This document shows, one piece after another, positions 1-8,045 of a stretch of 64,000 bases of DNA. The translations under genes were made by a program, and so were the position numbers. Under the pieces are notes generated by a model. It worked only from the letters and a program-made list of their open reading frames with translations. It was not told where the DNA came from and did not search any database. How positions within the stretch are numbered: position 1 is the stretch's first letter; the number at the start of each line of letters is the position of its first letter. The DNA is from Gammaproteobacteria bacterium (GTDB taxonomy: Bacteria > Pseudomonadota > Gammaproteobacteria > Steroidobacterales > GCA-2729495): the NCBI GenBank assembly GCA_028285245.1, contig JANQPY010000038.1, positions 1 to 64,000 on the forward strand, given 5' to 3'.

Positions 1-12
1 CAGCCTTGCCAG

Positions 13-855
13 CTACCGACCGAACAAGCGGAAAAGGCGATCCTTCAGCGTCTTTCTCGATGGTTCGGCCGGGGCTTCGGGCACGGCATAGCCGCCGACA
101 GCCTGCCAGTCCGGCATGTAAGGAAACGACAGGCCCGCGTTCAATGGCTTCAGATCCTCGGCGCGGCAGCAGCATATGATCATGTTTGGACGCGGCGGCT
201 TCTCATTCTGGGAGAAGATCTCGCCCTCCAGGTCCTGAAAAAAGAGCTCCGCCGGCTGGAATGGCTCAAAGGTTTCTTCGCGAATCTCACTGATGACGTG
301 ATGCGGATTTACCCCTGCCGGCTCATCGTAGGGCACATCGAACATCAGGCGCTGCTTCCAGTTGGACCCGTGCACAAACTCGATGCCGTTTTCTATGTGC
401 TCGATCACCCCTCTCGACACCACATAGTCAAAGGGATCCATTTCTCTTATAAACGTTGGCAAATCTGCCTGCAGCCACTGGATATTGGGCCGATTATAGT
501 TCTGCCTGGCGTAGCGCAACGAATCCTCAGACATGTCGACGCCCACAACCTCAACACCCGGGATCTCACTAAGAGACGCGCAACCGTGGCCTACCCCACA
601 ACCCAGATCCACGACCCGGATGGGGCCGGCGTCTGCGGCGCCGCCTTTCTGCGCGAGGTCCATCAGAATTGCATCGCGCCAGAAGTAGTACGAGCTGTAG
701 TGGCGACGAACCTCTTTGAAGTCGTGAGTCACGCCCGGTATCAGGCGCTCGCCTTCGTTGTAGATGGACTCTTCCAGTTGAGTCAGGCCGGACATACTGT
801 TTTCCATGCTCGTTTGGTTGCGTAGGAGTTTAGCCACTTTGGGCCAAGAGTTCAT
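13..855 (-). CDS. class I SAM-dependent methyltransferase
   Basis: A predicted cytoplasmic enzyme of 280 residues that would transfer a methyl group from S-adenosylmethionine to an unknown acceptor. The Rossmann motif I, VVDLGCGVGHG, lies at about residues 81-91. The acidic end of strand 2 follows (VVGVDMSEDSL, about 103-113), and a motif IV-like stretch (FDYVVSRGVIEHI) lies near 142-154. This is the usual order in the methyltransferase 11/25 families. The C-terminal third is not recognised and may set the acceptor. Internal ATGs at residues 17 and 21 are alternative starts, and no clear ribosome site decides between them. It is divergent from the Rieske oxygenase gene, 237 bases away. The substrate cannot be inferred. 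Confidence 0.8.
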   Translation of the reverse strand: MNSWPKVAKLLRNQTSMENSMSGLTQLEESIYNEGERLIPGVTHDFKEVRRHYSSYYFWRDAILMDLAQKGGAADAGPIRVVDLGCGVGHGCASLSEIPGVEVVGVDMSEDSLRYARQNYNRPNIQWLQADLPTFIREMDPFDYVVSRGVIEHIENGIEFVHGSNWKQRLMFDVPYDEPAGVNPHHVISEIREETFEPFQPAELFFQDLEGEIFSQNEKPPRPNMIICCCRAEDLKPLNAGLSFPYMPDWQAVGGYAVPEAPAEPSRKTLKDRLFRLFGR

Positions 856-1092
856 CGCAGCGGACGCCCGCCAACTCCTATAGCTGCATGGCGAGCGCGC
901 AACTGGCTGCGTGCGCTTTAGCGGTCGGCCTCGATCGGCTGAGCGCGTGGGTTACGCTGACCTTCTAATCCATTCGGAACCTGACCCCCCGCTGGAACCA
1001 GGGCGACTGGTGCGCGTATTGGGAGACTGGTGGCCACGGGATGCTTCCGCAAGTGCCGAGGAGTTAATACACTCCGCCAACGGAGGTCATGC

Positions 1093-2196
1093 ATGTACAT
1101 CAATTTCTGGTACCCGGTCTGCCTGTCAGAAGAGCTCACCGCAGATGAGCCCCGCCGGGTGGAACTGCTCGGCCTGCGTTTCGTCGCCTTTCGCGACGGC
1201 GACGGTCAGGCCCTCGTGCTTAGCGATACCTGCATTCATCGCGGCGGCTCGCTTAGCCGGGGCAAGCTGCAGGATGGCAATGTCGAGTGCCCCTATCACG
1301 GCTGGCGCTTTGACGGCGAAGGGCGCTGCGTGCTGATTCCGTCGCAGAAGCCCGACGAGAAACCGCCCGCGCGCGCCAAGGTAGACAGCTACCCCGTACA
1401 GGAACATTACGGCATCGTGTTTGCCTTTCTCGGTGACCTGCCGGAAGCCGAGCGGCCTTCGGTTACTCCGGTGCCTGAATACGGCACCGAACCCTGGGTG
1501 GCAAACAAAATCGCCATCCTCGAAGTGGACTGTTACTACGAGCGCTCCGTGGAAAACGGACTGGATCCCGTGCACAACCAGTTCGTGCATCCCTCCCAGG
1601 GATTCCCTCCCATCAAGGAAGAAACCTTCGAACGGTTTGAGAATGACTGGGGTGGCGGCTTCTGGGCCGACTTTGGAGACCCCCAGCTTGAGAAGACGGT
1701 GCTCGCCAAGACCCGGAACCGCACGGGCGAACTTAGGGCGGGCTCATGGACACACGGGCCCAACGGGCTGGTGACGTCTATTTTCGTCAACAAAGACATC
1801 AACATGATCCAGTACTTTTTCGAGGCACCCGTCAATGATGGCCACACGCGCATCTACTTTCTGAACATGCGCAACGCCATGTTCGATGAGGGCATGGATG
1901 AAAAAGTCATGGAGATCAATCTCCGCATCGCCCACGAAGATATCGGTGTGCTTGAAGAGCTTTGGCCAGTGCGCACCCCAGATACCCTGACGAAAGAACT
2001 GATGACACCGTCAGACCAGGTAATCGTTGACTATCGCAAGCGGCTGAATGGCTGGCGCAAGAAGGGCTGGCAGATTGACCGCGCGACGATGCGTGCCAAC
2101 CAGGGAGATGTAGCCCTGGCGATTCCCAGTCCGGCGCGGCGCGAATCCGGCAACTGGGTGCTGGATACGGTACCGATGATTAGCGGAGATGCCTGA
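1093..2196 (+). CDS. Rieske [2Fe-2S] ring-hydroxylating oxygenase, alpha-subunit type
   Basis: A non-haem iron oxygenase of 367 residues, probably soluble and fed electrons by a separate reductase. The Rieske cluster ligands are visible as C47-x-H49 (CIHRGG) and C66-x2-H69 (CPYHGW). The mononuclear iron site is D158 with H161 and H166 (DPVHNQFVH). This is the order of the phenylpropionate/pheophorbide a oxygenase and Rieske-monooxygenase family. The start is the ATG preceded by CGGAGG; an upstream in-frame start would add 21 unlikely residues. A second oxygenase at 29672-30808 starts almost the same way and has the same ligand spacing, so the two are paralogues. A small ABM-like gene follows after 53 bases and may be cotranscribed. 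The substrate is unknown, and neither a beta subunit nor a ferredoxin is encoded nearby. Confidence 0.9.
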   Translation: MYINFWYPVCLSEELTADEPRRVELLGLRFVAFRDGDGQALVLSDTCIHRGGSLSRGKLQDGNVECPYHGWRFDGEGRCVLIPSQKPDEKPPARAKVDSYPVQEHYGIVFAFLGDLPEAERPSVTPVPEYGTEPWVANKIAILEVDCYYERSVENGLDPVHNQFVHPSQGFPPIKEETFERFENDWGGGFWADFGDPQLEKTVLAKTRNRTGELRAGSWTHGPNGLVTSIFVNKDINMIQYFFEAPVNDGHTRIYFLNMRNAMFDEGMDEKVMEINLRIAHEDIGVLEELWPVRTPDTLTKELMTPSDQVIVDYRKRLNGWRKKGWQIDRATMRANQGDVALAIPSPARRESGNWVLDTVPMISGDA

Positions 2197-2249
2197 GCGC
2201 CGTCGTGGGCATCGCCAGCGCGAAACATAGACGTTAAGGAACTCCGCTC

Positions 2250-2618
2250 ATGGAAACCGTTGTTGTACAGATCTCCGCTAAAGCCGGCATGGAAGACAAG
2301 GTTGAGGCTTTCTACTTGAGCCAGCAGGCAGAATACGACGCAGCAAAGGGCTTCATCGACCGCAAAATTCTCAAGGCAAAATCTGGCGCAATGTTTGCCG
2401 CTATTCAATCACGCATGACGGCAGAGCAGATCGCCAAGCATCCCGCGCCGGAGATTGACGGCGAACAGGGCACAGACTTTATTCTGATCGAGCGCTGGGA
2501 AAGCGTTGATGCGCGCATGGACTTCACGATGAATCGCAGCCGGGAACGCGATAAGGATTTGTTCCCTTATCTGCTCCCGCAACATGCATCAGAGTTCTTT
2601 GAGGACGTCACGGGATAG
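2250..2618 (+). CDS. small ABM-like (dimeric alpha-beta barrel) protein
   Basis: A 122-residue soluble protein that looks like the antibiotic-biosynthesis-monooxygenase/dimeric alpha-beta barrel superfamily. It opens with a beta strand and loop of the type METVVVQISAKAGMEDKVEAF. A helix and a FILIERWES strand follow, as in that fold. Members include cofactor-free oxygenases and haem-degrading enzymes, but many have no known activity, and no catalytic residue can be assigned here. AAGGA lies about 10 bases before the ATG. Its place just after the Rieske oxygenase suggests the two act on the same compound or stress, which is inference. The fold assignment itself is moderately sure. Confidence 0.6.
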   Translation: METVVVQISAKAGMEDKVEAFYLSQQAEYDAAKGFIDRKILKAKSGAMFAAIQSRMTAEQIAKHPAPEIDGEQGTDFILIERWESVDARMDFTMNRSRERDKDLFPYLLPQHASEFFEDVTG

Positions 2619-2665
2619 GCGGCAACGTGCGGCCTGACGCCGATTGCGCATTCCGGGAGCACTGA

Positions 2666-3025
2666 CTAGCCCTTAGTCCACAAACTGCACCAGCCATGTT
2701 TGCTGACCGTTCTCCCTGGGAAGCTCGGACAGCGAAGCTGTCCCGGCTCGATCTCGCCGCGCTGGTGCAAACACAGACCACAGCGCTGACTCACATCGTG
2801 ATTGGCCGCCAGTGGATGCGCGGCCGGCACGTCGGCGGTATTGGAGTGGTAGGCCAGCGAACGCGCTACCGGATCTTCGGCCGTCACGGGCCGGCGTTGG
2901 GGCCGGTAGCTGCCGGCCTTGGGGCGGTCATCCGGTGGTGGGACGGCCGCACAACCGGCCACTACCAAGGGCGAGAGCGCCAGTGTGCTTTTCAGCACTG
3001 CGCGCCGGGTCAGTCGCGATTCCAT
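2666..3025 (-). CDS. high-potential iron-sulfur protein (HiPIP) with Tat signal and lipobox
   Basis: A 119-residue exported electron carrier with one [4Fe-4S] cluster. The four cysteines C82, C85, C99 and C113 sit in the HiPIP pattern C-x2-C-x13-C-x13-C, with an aromatic residue after the last one (CSLW). The N-terminus has a twin-arginine motif (TRRAVLK, residues 6-12), a hydrophobic stretch and a lipobox VAGC ending at C25. This predicts a folded, Tat-exported lipoprotein. Most HiPIPs are free periplasmic proteins, so the lipobox is unusual. The start overlaps the last 16 bases of the chelatase-like gene, which argues for translational coupling and joint function. It could pass electrons to or from a membrane-bound partner, but the partner is not visible. 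Confidence 0.85.
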   Translation of the reverse strand: MESRLTRRAVLKSTLALSPLVVAGCAAVPPPDDRPKAGSYRPQRRPVTAEDPVARSLAYHSNTADVPAAHPLAANHDVSQRCGLCLHQRGEIEPGQLRCPSFPGRTVSKHGWCSLWTKG

Positions 3026-4842
3026 GCCATCTTCTCCGCTTCGCTATCCAGCAACATGATGACCTGGCGGGCCAGCAGCTCGCCGATTCGCGGATCGTCA
3101 TTGGGCGGGCGCCACAGCTCCCAGGTCCCGCGATACTGATCCTGCACAGGGCCATCATCACTCGGTGGACCCTTGGCCTGCTCGTAACCGAGGTGACCGT
3201 AGGCCGAGATGTCGAAAGCCAGCGATGGATCCGTGTCCTGACGGGCTTTGTTGAGGGGTGTCTGGCGTGGTGGCGGATAGGGCTGGCCAGAGTCGCAGCC
3301 GCCCATTTCCAGGCAGCAGGTTTCGGTGGTGCCCGCGGGCGCACCGGGGACCTGGCACTCGGTCTTCGCCCAGACACCCCAGTAATCAGCAAAAGGCGCC
3401 CCGGTCTGGGGATAGGTTTCCCAATCCAGCGTGTCTGCGCGCAGCCAGCTTTCCGAACCGATTTCCTTAGCGATCTGGTTTGGTAACTCAACCAGATTCA
3501 ATACGCTGTCAGTAACAATCTGTGTGAAGGCCACCACGATGTGCCCCACGCCCCGCTCGCGGAATACATCCAGAGCTTCCCAGTAGCGATATTGATGATC
3601 ACCACCCGGCAGCTCACGATCACTCAGATAAACCCAGGCATTGCCGAGGCTCTCGCCCCGCATCTCCCGGCTGCGTTCCGTCTTGTAGCCGCCGAGCCGA
3701 CTCTTGCCGAGTTCCGGATTCTCTACACGCAACCCCATCCAGCTACCCAGAATGTTGTCGGCCTGCATGTCGGGGTAGCGGCGCAGTAGCTCCGCCTTGA
3801 TGAGGCGATCCATCTCAACAGTGTCGTCCACTTTGGGGTCAAAGGCCTGGTTTCCGTCACGAATCGAGTGATTCACGATCAGGACCGCGGTATCGGCTGT
3901 GGCGACCTTCGGATTGAAGCTGGTGACAATGCCGTCGACCATTGAATCGATCAGAAGCGGATCCTGGATCAGCGGATTGGGCCGGCCTGCCAGGGGCGTC
4001 TGCGGGTTCACCTTGGGTTTGCCGGCGGAGCGGGTCCAGTTTGGCGGATCCGTCGGATAGCTTTCCCGCATCAGGTCGGTGGGATCATTCACCCAACGCA
4101 CGCGCACGTTCGTGCCGTTGCGTTCGTTCCAGTCAGCCACCATGCGTCGCGTCGTACTCACCACGTCGTAGGTCTTCCAGAACCGCACGCCGGAGGTGGT
4201 TAGATCCACCATGATGAGTTCTTCAGCGCCCCGCTTCAGCAAGCGTTCGCCCGGTCCATCCACGTTGTAGCGTTCCGAACTGCAGTGCTCCCAGGGACCG
4301 CCGTCGGACTCTCCACCGCAATAGGTCAACCTGGAGCCACCCTCCACCTGCGGCTCGTACATAGCCCGCGGCCAGGCGAGTCGGTGAATGAAGTTCTGCG
4401 AGCCCAGCCAGTGAGCGATGTCTGTGACGAAGTTGATGCCGCGCTCCGCGCCGATTTCATCCAGCCGGCGGGTCATCGCCTCGAACTGGCGATCCGTCAC
4501 ATCAGCGGCCGGATCGATTCCACCGACACGCTTCTCCTGGAAGGCGTACTTGATGCCCTGCGTCTTCGCATTCGCGTAGTCCTGGCTGTCATCCTGGCGG
4601 GTTACCAGGGGCCAGGCGCGCGGATTCCACATGATGCGCTGGTAGATGATGTTATTCGGGTCATATTGGAAAAACTGCAGCGAGTTGTCGAAGGTGTTAC
4701 CCACCGAGACTTCCTCGTCACCACCGTGCACCACGAATATCACACCGACCGTTCGTTCGTGGCCGCCAGCGTGAAGTGCGCTCGCCAATAGCAAGGCTAT
4801 TCCGGCAGAAAAATACTTAAAGGTTGTTGCGAACTTGCTCAC
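3010..4842 (-). CDS. large exported protein with ferrochelatase/CbiX-like features
   Basis: A 610-residue protein with a clear Sec signal peptide (hydrophobic core near residues 11-22, cleavage likely after ALHA at about 25). The mature protein opens with a strand and glycine loop, TVGVIFVVHGGDEE, like class II chelatases. Much later it has GVGHIVVAFTQIVTDSVLN, which resembles the second half of a chelatase fold. Real CbiX, SirB and HemH are cytoplasmic and 120-350 residues long, so a periplasmic protein of this size would be a divergent relative. A cysteine-rich patch (TECQ...ETCCLEMGGCDSG) near residues 505-530 may bind metal or form disulfides. It lies between the cupin gene (64 bases upstream) and the HiPIP gene (overlapping). 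The chelatase relation is a tentative reading of short motifs; a phosphatase- or hydrolase-like fold is possible. Confidence 0.55.
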   Translation of the reverse strand: MSKFATTFKYFSAGIALLLASALHAGGHERTVGVIFVVHGGDEEVSVGNTFDNSLQFFQYDPNNIIYQRIMWNPRAWPLVTRQDDSQDYANAKTQGIKYAFQEKRVGGIDPAADVTDRQFEAMTRRLDEIGAERGINFVTDIAHWLGSQNFIHRLAWPRAMYEPQVEGGSRLTYCGGESDGGPWEHCSSERYNVDGPGERLLKRGAEELIMVDLTTSGVRFWKTYDVVSTTRRMVADWNERNGTNVRVRWVNDPTDLMRESYPTDPPNWTRSAGKPKVNPQTPLAGRPNPLIQDPLLIDSMVDGIVTSFNPKVATADTAVLIVNHSIRDGNQAFDPKVDDTVEMDRLIKAELLRRYPDMQADNILGSWMGLRVENPELGKSRLGGYKTERSREMRGESLGNAWVYLSDRELPGGDHQYRYWEALDVFRERGVGHIVVAFTQIVTDSVLNLVELPNQIAKEIGSESWLRADTLDWETYPQTGAPFADYWGVWAKTECQVPGAPAGTTETCCLEMGGCDSGQPYPPPRQTPLNKARQDTDPSLAFDISAYGHLGYEQAKGPPSDDGPVQDQYRGTWELWRPPNDDPRIGELLARQVIMLLDSEAEKMAWNRD

Positions 4843-4888
4843 TGCTTACCTCTCGTTTACCGCACCAGCTAGCCTGACACATGGCTCC

Positions 4889-4918
4889 AGAGCCCGGGAA
4901 AAATACTTAACGGGCTCT
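4889..4918 (-). promoter_or_regulatory. hairpin at the end of the cupin gene
   Basis: An exact 8-base inverted repeat, AGAGCCCG at 4889-4896 and CGGGCTCT at 4911-4918, encloses a 14-base loop holding the cupin stop codon. Read on the minus strand, the loop has a T-run, but no T-tract follows the stem, so it is not a standard terminator. It could reduce read-through from the cupin gene into the chelatase-like gene or mark an mRNA processing site. Confidence 0.35.
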
Positions 4919-5299
4919 ATTCTCCGTGCCCTCGCCCGGCGTTACAAACAGCATCCTGGCACCGGCGCTTGTGCGGGCCGTGTGCCAAACGCCCTGCGGG
5001 ACAATAACGAAATCTCCAGAGTTATTGAGACTAACAGCCTCCTCACCCTCCGGCTGCTCCAAGACCAGCGTAACCTCACCCTCCAGCAGCACCACCAGTT
5101 CGTCGCCGGCAGGGTGCCGCTCCCATGTGGACCAGTCTTCAGAGAACGCATGGATCGCTGCCAGCGAGTGTCCGGCAAACCCGCCGTAGTCGCGCTCAAG
5201 GTTGGCGTACAGCTCAGGCGTTACCGGGACAAGTTCTGCTGACTGGTCGGGCCTCAGTACGGCGAATTCCCGCGCAAGATTTCCAACAACGACGCTCAT
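4907..5299 (-). CDS. cupin-domain protein
   Basis: A 130-residue soluble single-domain cupin. The first cupin motif is visible as WERHPAGDELVVLLEGEVTLVL, here with one histidine and the usual glutamate, at about residues 58-79. The second is DFVIVPQGVWHTARTS, at about 97-112. These residues normally hold one metal ion in a small beta barrel. Families of this size include isomerases, dioxygenases and ligand sensors, so no reaction can be named. The start lies only 4 bases after the stop of the SLC13-type permease, so the two are almost surely cotranscribed. A role with the permease's substrate is plausible. Confidence 0.8.
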   Translation of the reverse strand: MSVVVGNLAREFAVLRPDQSAELVPVTPELYANLERDYGGFAGHSLAAIHAFSEDWSTWERHPAGDELVVLLEGEVTLVLEQPEGEEAVSLNNSGDFVIVPQGVWHTARTSAGARMLFVTPGEGTENRAR

Positions 5300-5303
5300 G
5301 TCA

Positions 5304-7076
5304 CTACAGCGGCCAGACCATCAGTATGGTGGGTACCGCCACGACGATAACCAGGATTTCCAGTGGCAGCCCCATGCGCCAGTAGTCGCCAAAGCGATAC
5401 CCCCCCGGACCCATGATCAGCGTGTTGTTCTTGTGGCCGATGGGCGTAAGAAATGCGCAGGAGGCCGCCACCGCGACACCCATGAGGAACGGATCAGGAT
5501 TAACCTGGAGCCGGGTCGCGATCTCAACCGCGATGGGCGCAGCGATAACAGCAGTTGCGGTGTTGTTCATGACGTCCGACAGTGTCATGGTCACCACGAT
5601 CAACAGGGTCAGCACGACGGCTGGCGAAAAACCCGCCGAGAGATCCACGATCGCGGCGGCGATTAATTCGGTACCGCCGGTTGTCTGCAGCGCGCCGCCA
5701 ATAGGAATCATGCACCCCAACAGCACGATCACCGGCCATTCGACCGAGTCGTAGACATCGCGGATCGGGATAATTTTTAGCATCACCATTAGTGCGCCGA
5801 CGCAGCCCAATGCGACTGGCAGGTAAACCAGCCCGACGCTTGCCGCAGTGATGCCGGCGGCGAACAATCCCACTGCCAGCCAGGCCTTTTCACGCTGAAT
5901 CACTTTCTGACCGCGGTCGCGCAACGGCAAGAGCTTCAGCCGACCGGTGACATCTTTGAGCCGCTCCTCTGACCCAAGCAACAGCAGTACGTCACCCGGC
6001 CGCAGGGTCAATCGCCGAATCCGATCCCGAAAGCGCTTGCCCTCGCGCGACACGCCCACCAGTGCAACGCCATAGCGATACAGCAGGCGCTGCGAAAGTG
6101 TTGAGCGCCCCGCCAGCGGCGACCACTCCGGCAGCACCATCTCCCCCAGCGTAAGGCTGTCTTCCTGCAGCGCCTGCAAGCCCTTGCCAACGTAGCTGAG
6201 CTGAAGGCTGCCCAGCGCTTCGTCAATTTTTTCGGGATTCGCTTCAACCACCAGGATATCGCCGGCCTCTATCGCAAAATGCCTTCCCATGCCGGGCATT
6301 CGCTCACCTTGCCGAATCAAGCCCACGATCTCGATATCGCCGGCCTGTGCAATGTCATCGAGATCGCGAATTCGCTGGCCGATGATTGACGAGCCCTCTT
6401 TGACTTTGAGTTCAGCGATGTAGTTCGCCAAGTCGAACAGTGTCTTGCCCGCATCGTTCTGATGACGGGCGGCCGGCAACAGGCGCCAGCCGATGAGTGT
6501 GACAAACAGTATGCCAACCCCGGCACACGCCAAACCCACGGGTGCAAAATCGAACATTTGGTAGGGCTCGCCCAGCGCCGTCCCCCGGAACTCTGCGATC
6601 ACGATGTTCGGCGGCGTGCCAATCAGGGTGATCATCCCGCCGAGGATGGACGCGAAGCTCAGCGGCATCAGCGAGAGTGAGGGACTCCGTCTGGCTTTAT
6701 CCGCCGCCTGCAGGTCAATCGGCATAAGGAGCGCAAGGGCTGCGACATTGTTCATCACCGCTGAAAGCGCCGCCGCGAGACCCGACATGATGGCGATGTG
6801 GCCCCAGAGCTTCCGCGCACCATCGATGACAACCCGCGCCAACATCTCAATCGCACCCGACTGCGCCAGGCCGCGGCTTACAACTAACACCAGCGCGATG
6901 ATCACCGTGGCCGGATGACCGAATCCTGAAAAAGCCAGTTCAGTTGGCACCAGGCCAAGCAGAAGCGCTGCCAGTAGCGCAACGAACGCGACCAGGTCAT
7001 AGCGCCAGCGCCCCCAGATCAGGAAAGCGAAGACAGCAAACAGCAAACCGAAGAGCAGGGCTTGATCCTGAGACAT
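5304..7076 (-). CDS. SLC13/DASS-type permease with two TrkA-C (RCK-C) domains
   Basis: A 590-residue inner-membrane carrier of the divalent anion:sodium symporter/ArsB-NhaD superfamily. Hydrophobic segments fill residues 1-200 and 400-590. Two soluble TrkA-C domains lie between them, near 215-285 (ending AIEAGDILVVEANPEK) and 305-380 (ending LRPGDVLLLLGSEERL). Family features are MNNVAALALLMP in the first half, IGTPPNIVIAEF after it, and DVMNNTATAVI in the second half. Substrates in this group include sulfate, dicarboxylates and other anions, and the sequence does not show which. It is second in a minus-strand run after the rhomboid gene (47 bases) and before the cupin gene (4 bases). The TrkA-C domains may bind a nucleotide or ligand to gate transport. 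Confidence 0.88.
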   Translation of the reverse strand: MSQDQALLFGLLFAVFAFLIWGRWRYDLVAFVALLAALLLGLVPTELAFSGFGHPATVIIALVLVVSRGLAQSGAIEMLARVVIDGARKLWGHIAIMSGLAAALSAVMNNVAALALLMPIDLQAADKARRSPSLSLMPLSFASILGGMITLIGTPPNIVIAEFRGTALGEPYQMFDFAPVGLACAGVGILFVTLIGWRLLPAARHQNDAGKTLFDLANYIAELKVKEGSSIIGQRIRDLDDIAQAGDIEIVGLIRQGERMPGMGRHFAIEAGDILVVEANPEKIDEALGSLQLSYVGKGLQALQEDSLTLGEMVLPEWSPLAGRSTLSQRLLYRYGVALVGVSREGKRFRDRIRRLTLRPGDVLLLLGSEERLKDVTGRLKLLPLRDRGQKVIQREKAWLAVGLFAAGITAASVGLVYLPVALGCVGALMVMLKIIPIRDVYDSVEWPVIVLLGCMIPIGGALQTTGGTELIAAAIVDLSAGFSPAVVLTLLIVVTMTLSDVMNNTATAVIAAPIAVEIATRLQVNPDPFLMGVAVAASCAFLTPIGHKNNTLIMGPGGYRFGDYWRMGLPLEILVIVVAVPTILMVWPL

Positions 7077-7123
7077 CAGCTTGGCAACTCAACCATTGAC
7101 GATAAGCGCTGCATCCGGGTTGC

Positions 7124-7990
7124 TCACATAGAAATCGCGATAAACCAGCCAGCGCTCAAGCCAACCAGAGCGACCCCGCCCGCCAACAACTGCACGGACC
7201 GTCTCTGATAGATCGCAGGACCAACTGCGGCGAGCAACAGGCCGAGCCCTCCCCCGGCCAGGAATCCGGTCAAATGCGCCACGATGTCGGTGCGCTCATC
7301 GCCCGTACCCAGCCAGGCCAGAACCCAGGCACCGGCGATGAGAGGAAACCAGCGTCGCGCCCAGCTCTCATCACCCGCTCTGCCGGTCAGCCACCCGAAG
7401 GTCGCTAACAATCCAACCGCGCCGAAGACTGCGGTGGATGCGCCAACGGACCAATGCTGCGGCCCCTGAATCCACACGTTAATCAGATTGCCAAGACCGC
7501 CCGCGAGCAGGATCGCCAGCCAGGCAAGCCCGCCGCCGAGTTGCCGCCCCAACAGTGCCCCGAAGATCGCACCGAAACCTAAATTGCCGGCCAGGTGGCC
7601 AACATCTATATGCAGGGTAAGCGCAGTCAGCACGCGCCACCATTCGCCAGCCCTAATCAGCGCCACATCAACCCGACCGGCACTCGTCCAGTCGATGCCT
7701 CCGAAACTGCGGCCCTGAAGCAGGAACAGTCCGCTTAGCACCGCGACGTAAATAACCACACCGAGCCGTGCACCGGTAGCAACGACGGCAGGACCTGCGC
7801 GCGAACGCGGTGCGTTCTCTGATTCATACAGCGCGAGCTGATGCCGGGCCTCCGCCGCATCATCATCGTCCACATGTAACTGCCAGCCCCACCAGCCACG
7901 CTTCAGTTCGTGCGGAATGCCAAGCGCCAGCATAACCAGCGCCCGCTCATCGCACTCATGCTGTCGCAGTGAACGATAAACTGCTGCCAT
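7124..7990 (-). CDS. rhomboid-family intramembrane serine protease
   Basis: A 288-residue inner-membrane protein with a cytoplasmic N-terminal domain of about 70 residues and six or more membrane segments. The rhomboid dyad is visible as S185 in SVGASTAVFG and H239 in DIVAHLTGFLAGG. The H/N loop motif TLHIDVGHLAGN lies at about 125-136. The serine motif reads GAST rather than the commoner GxSG, but the serine and histidine are both kept, so activity is expected. Such proteases cut membrane proteins within or near a transmembrane segment; the substrate is unknown. The gene heads the run toward the permease and HiPIP genes. It is divergent from the fieF-like gene, with 55 bases between the starts. 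Confidence 0.88.
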   Translation of the reverse strand: MAAVYRSLRQHECDERALVMLALGIPHELKRGWWGWQLHVDDDDAAEARHQLALYESENAPRSRAGPAVVATGARLGVVIYVAVLSGLFLLQGRSFGGIDWTSAGRVDVALIRAGEWWRVLTALTLHIDVGHLAGNLGFGAIFGALLGRQLGGGLAWLAILLAGGLGNLINVWIQGPQHWSVGASTAVFGAVGLLATFGWLTGRAGDESWARRWFPLIAGAWVLAWLGTGDERTDIVAHLTGFLAGGGLGLLLAAVGPAIYQRRSVQLLAGGVALVGLSAGWFIAISM

Positions 7991-8045
7991 TGGCGTTAGC
8001 TGACTTTTGCTGTGATCATTCGGCGCACAGCGCAGGAGTTTATCG

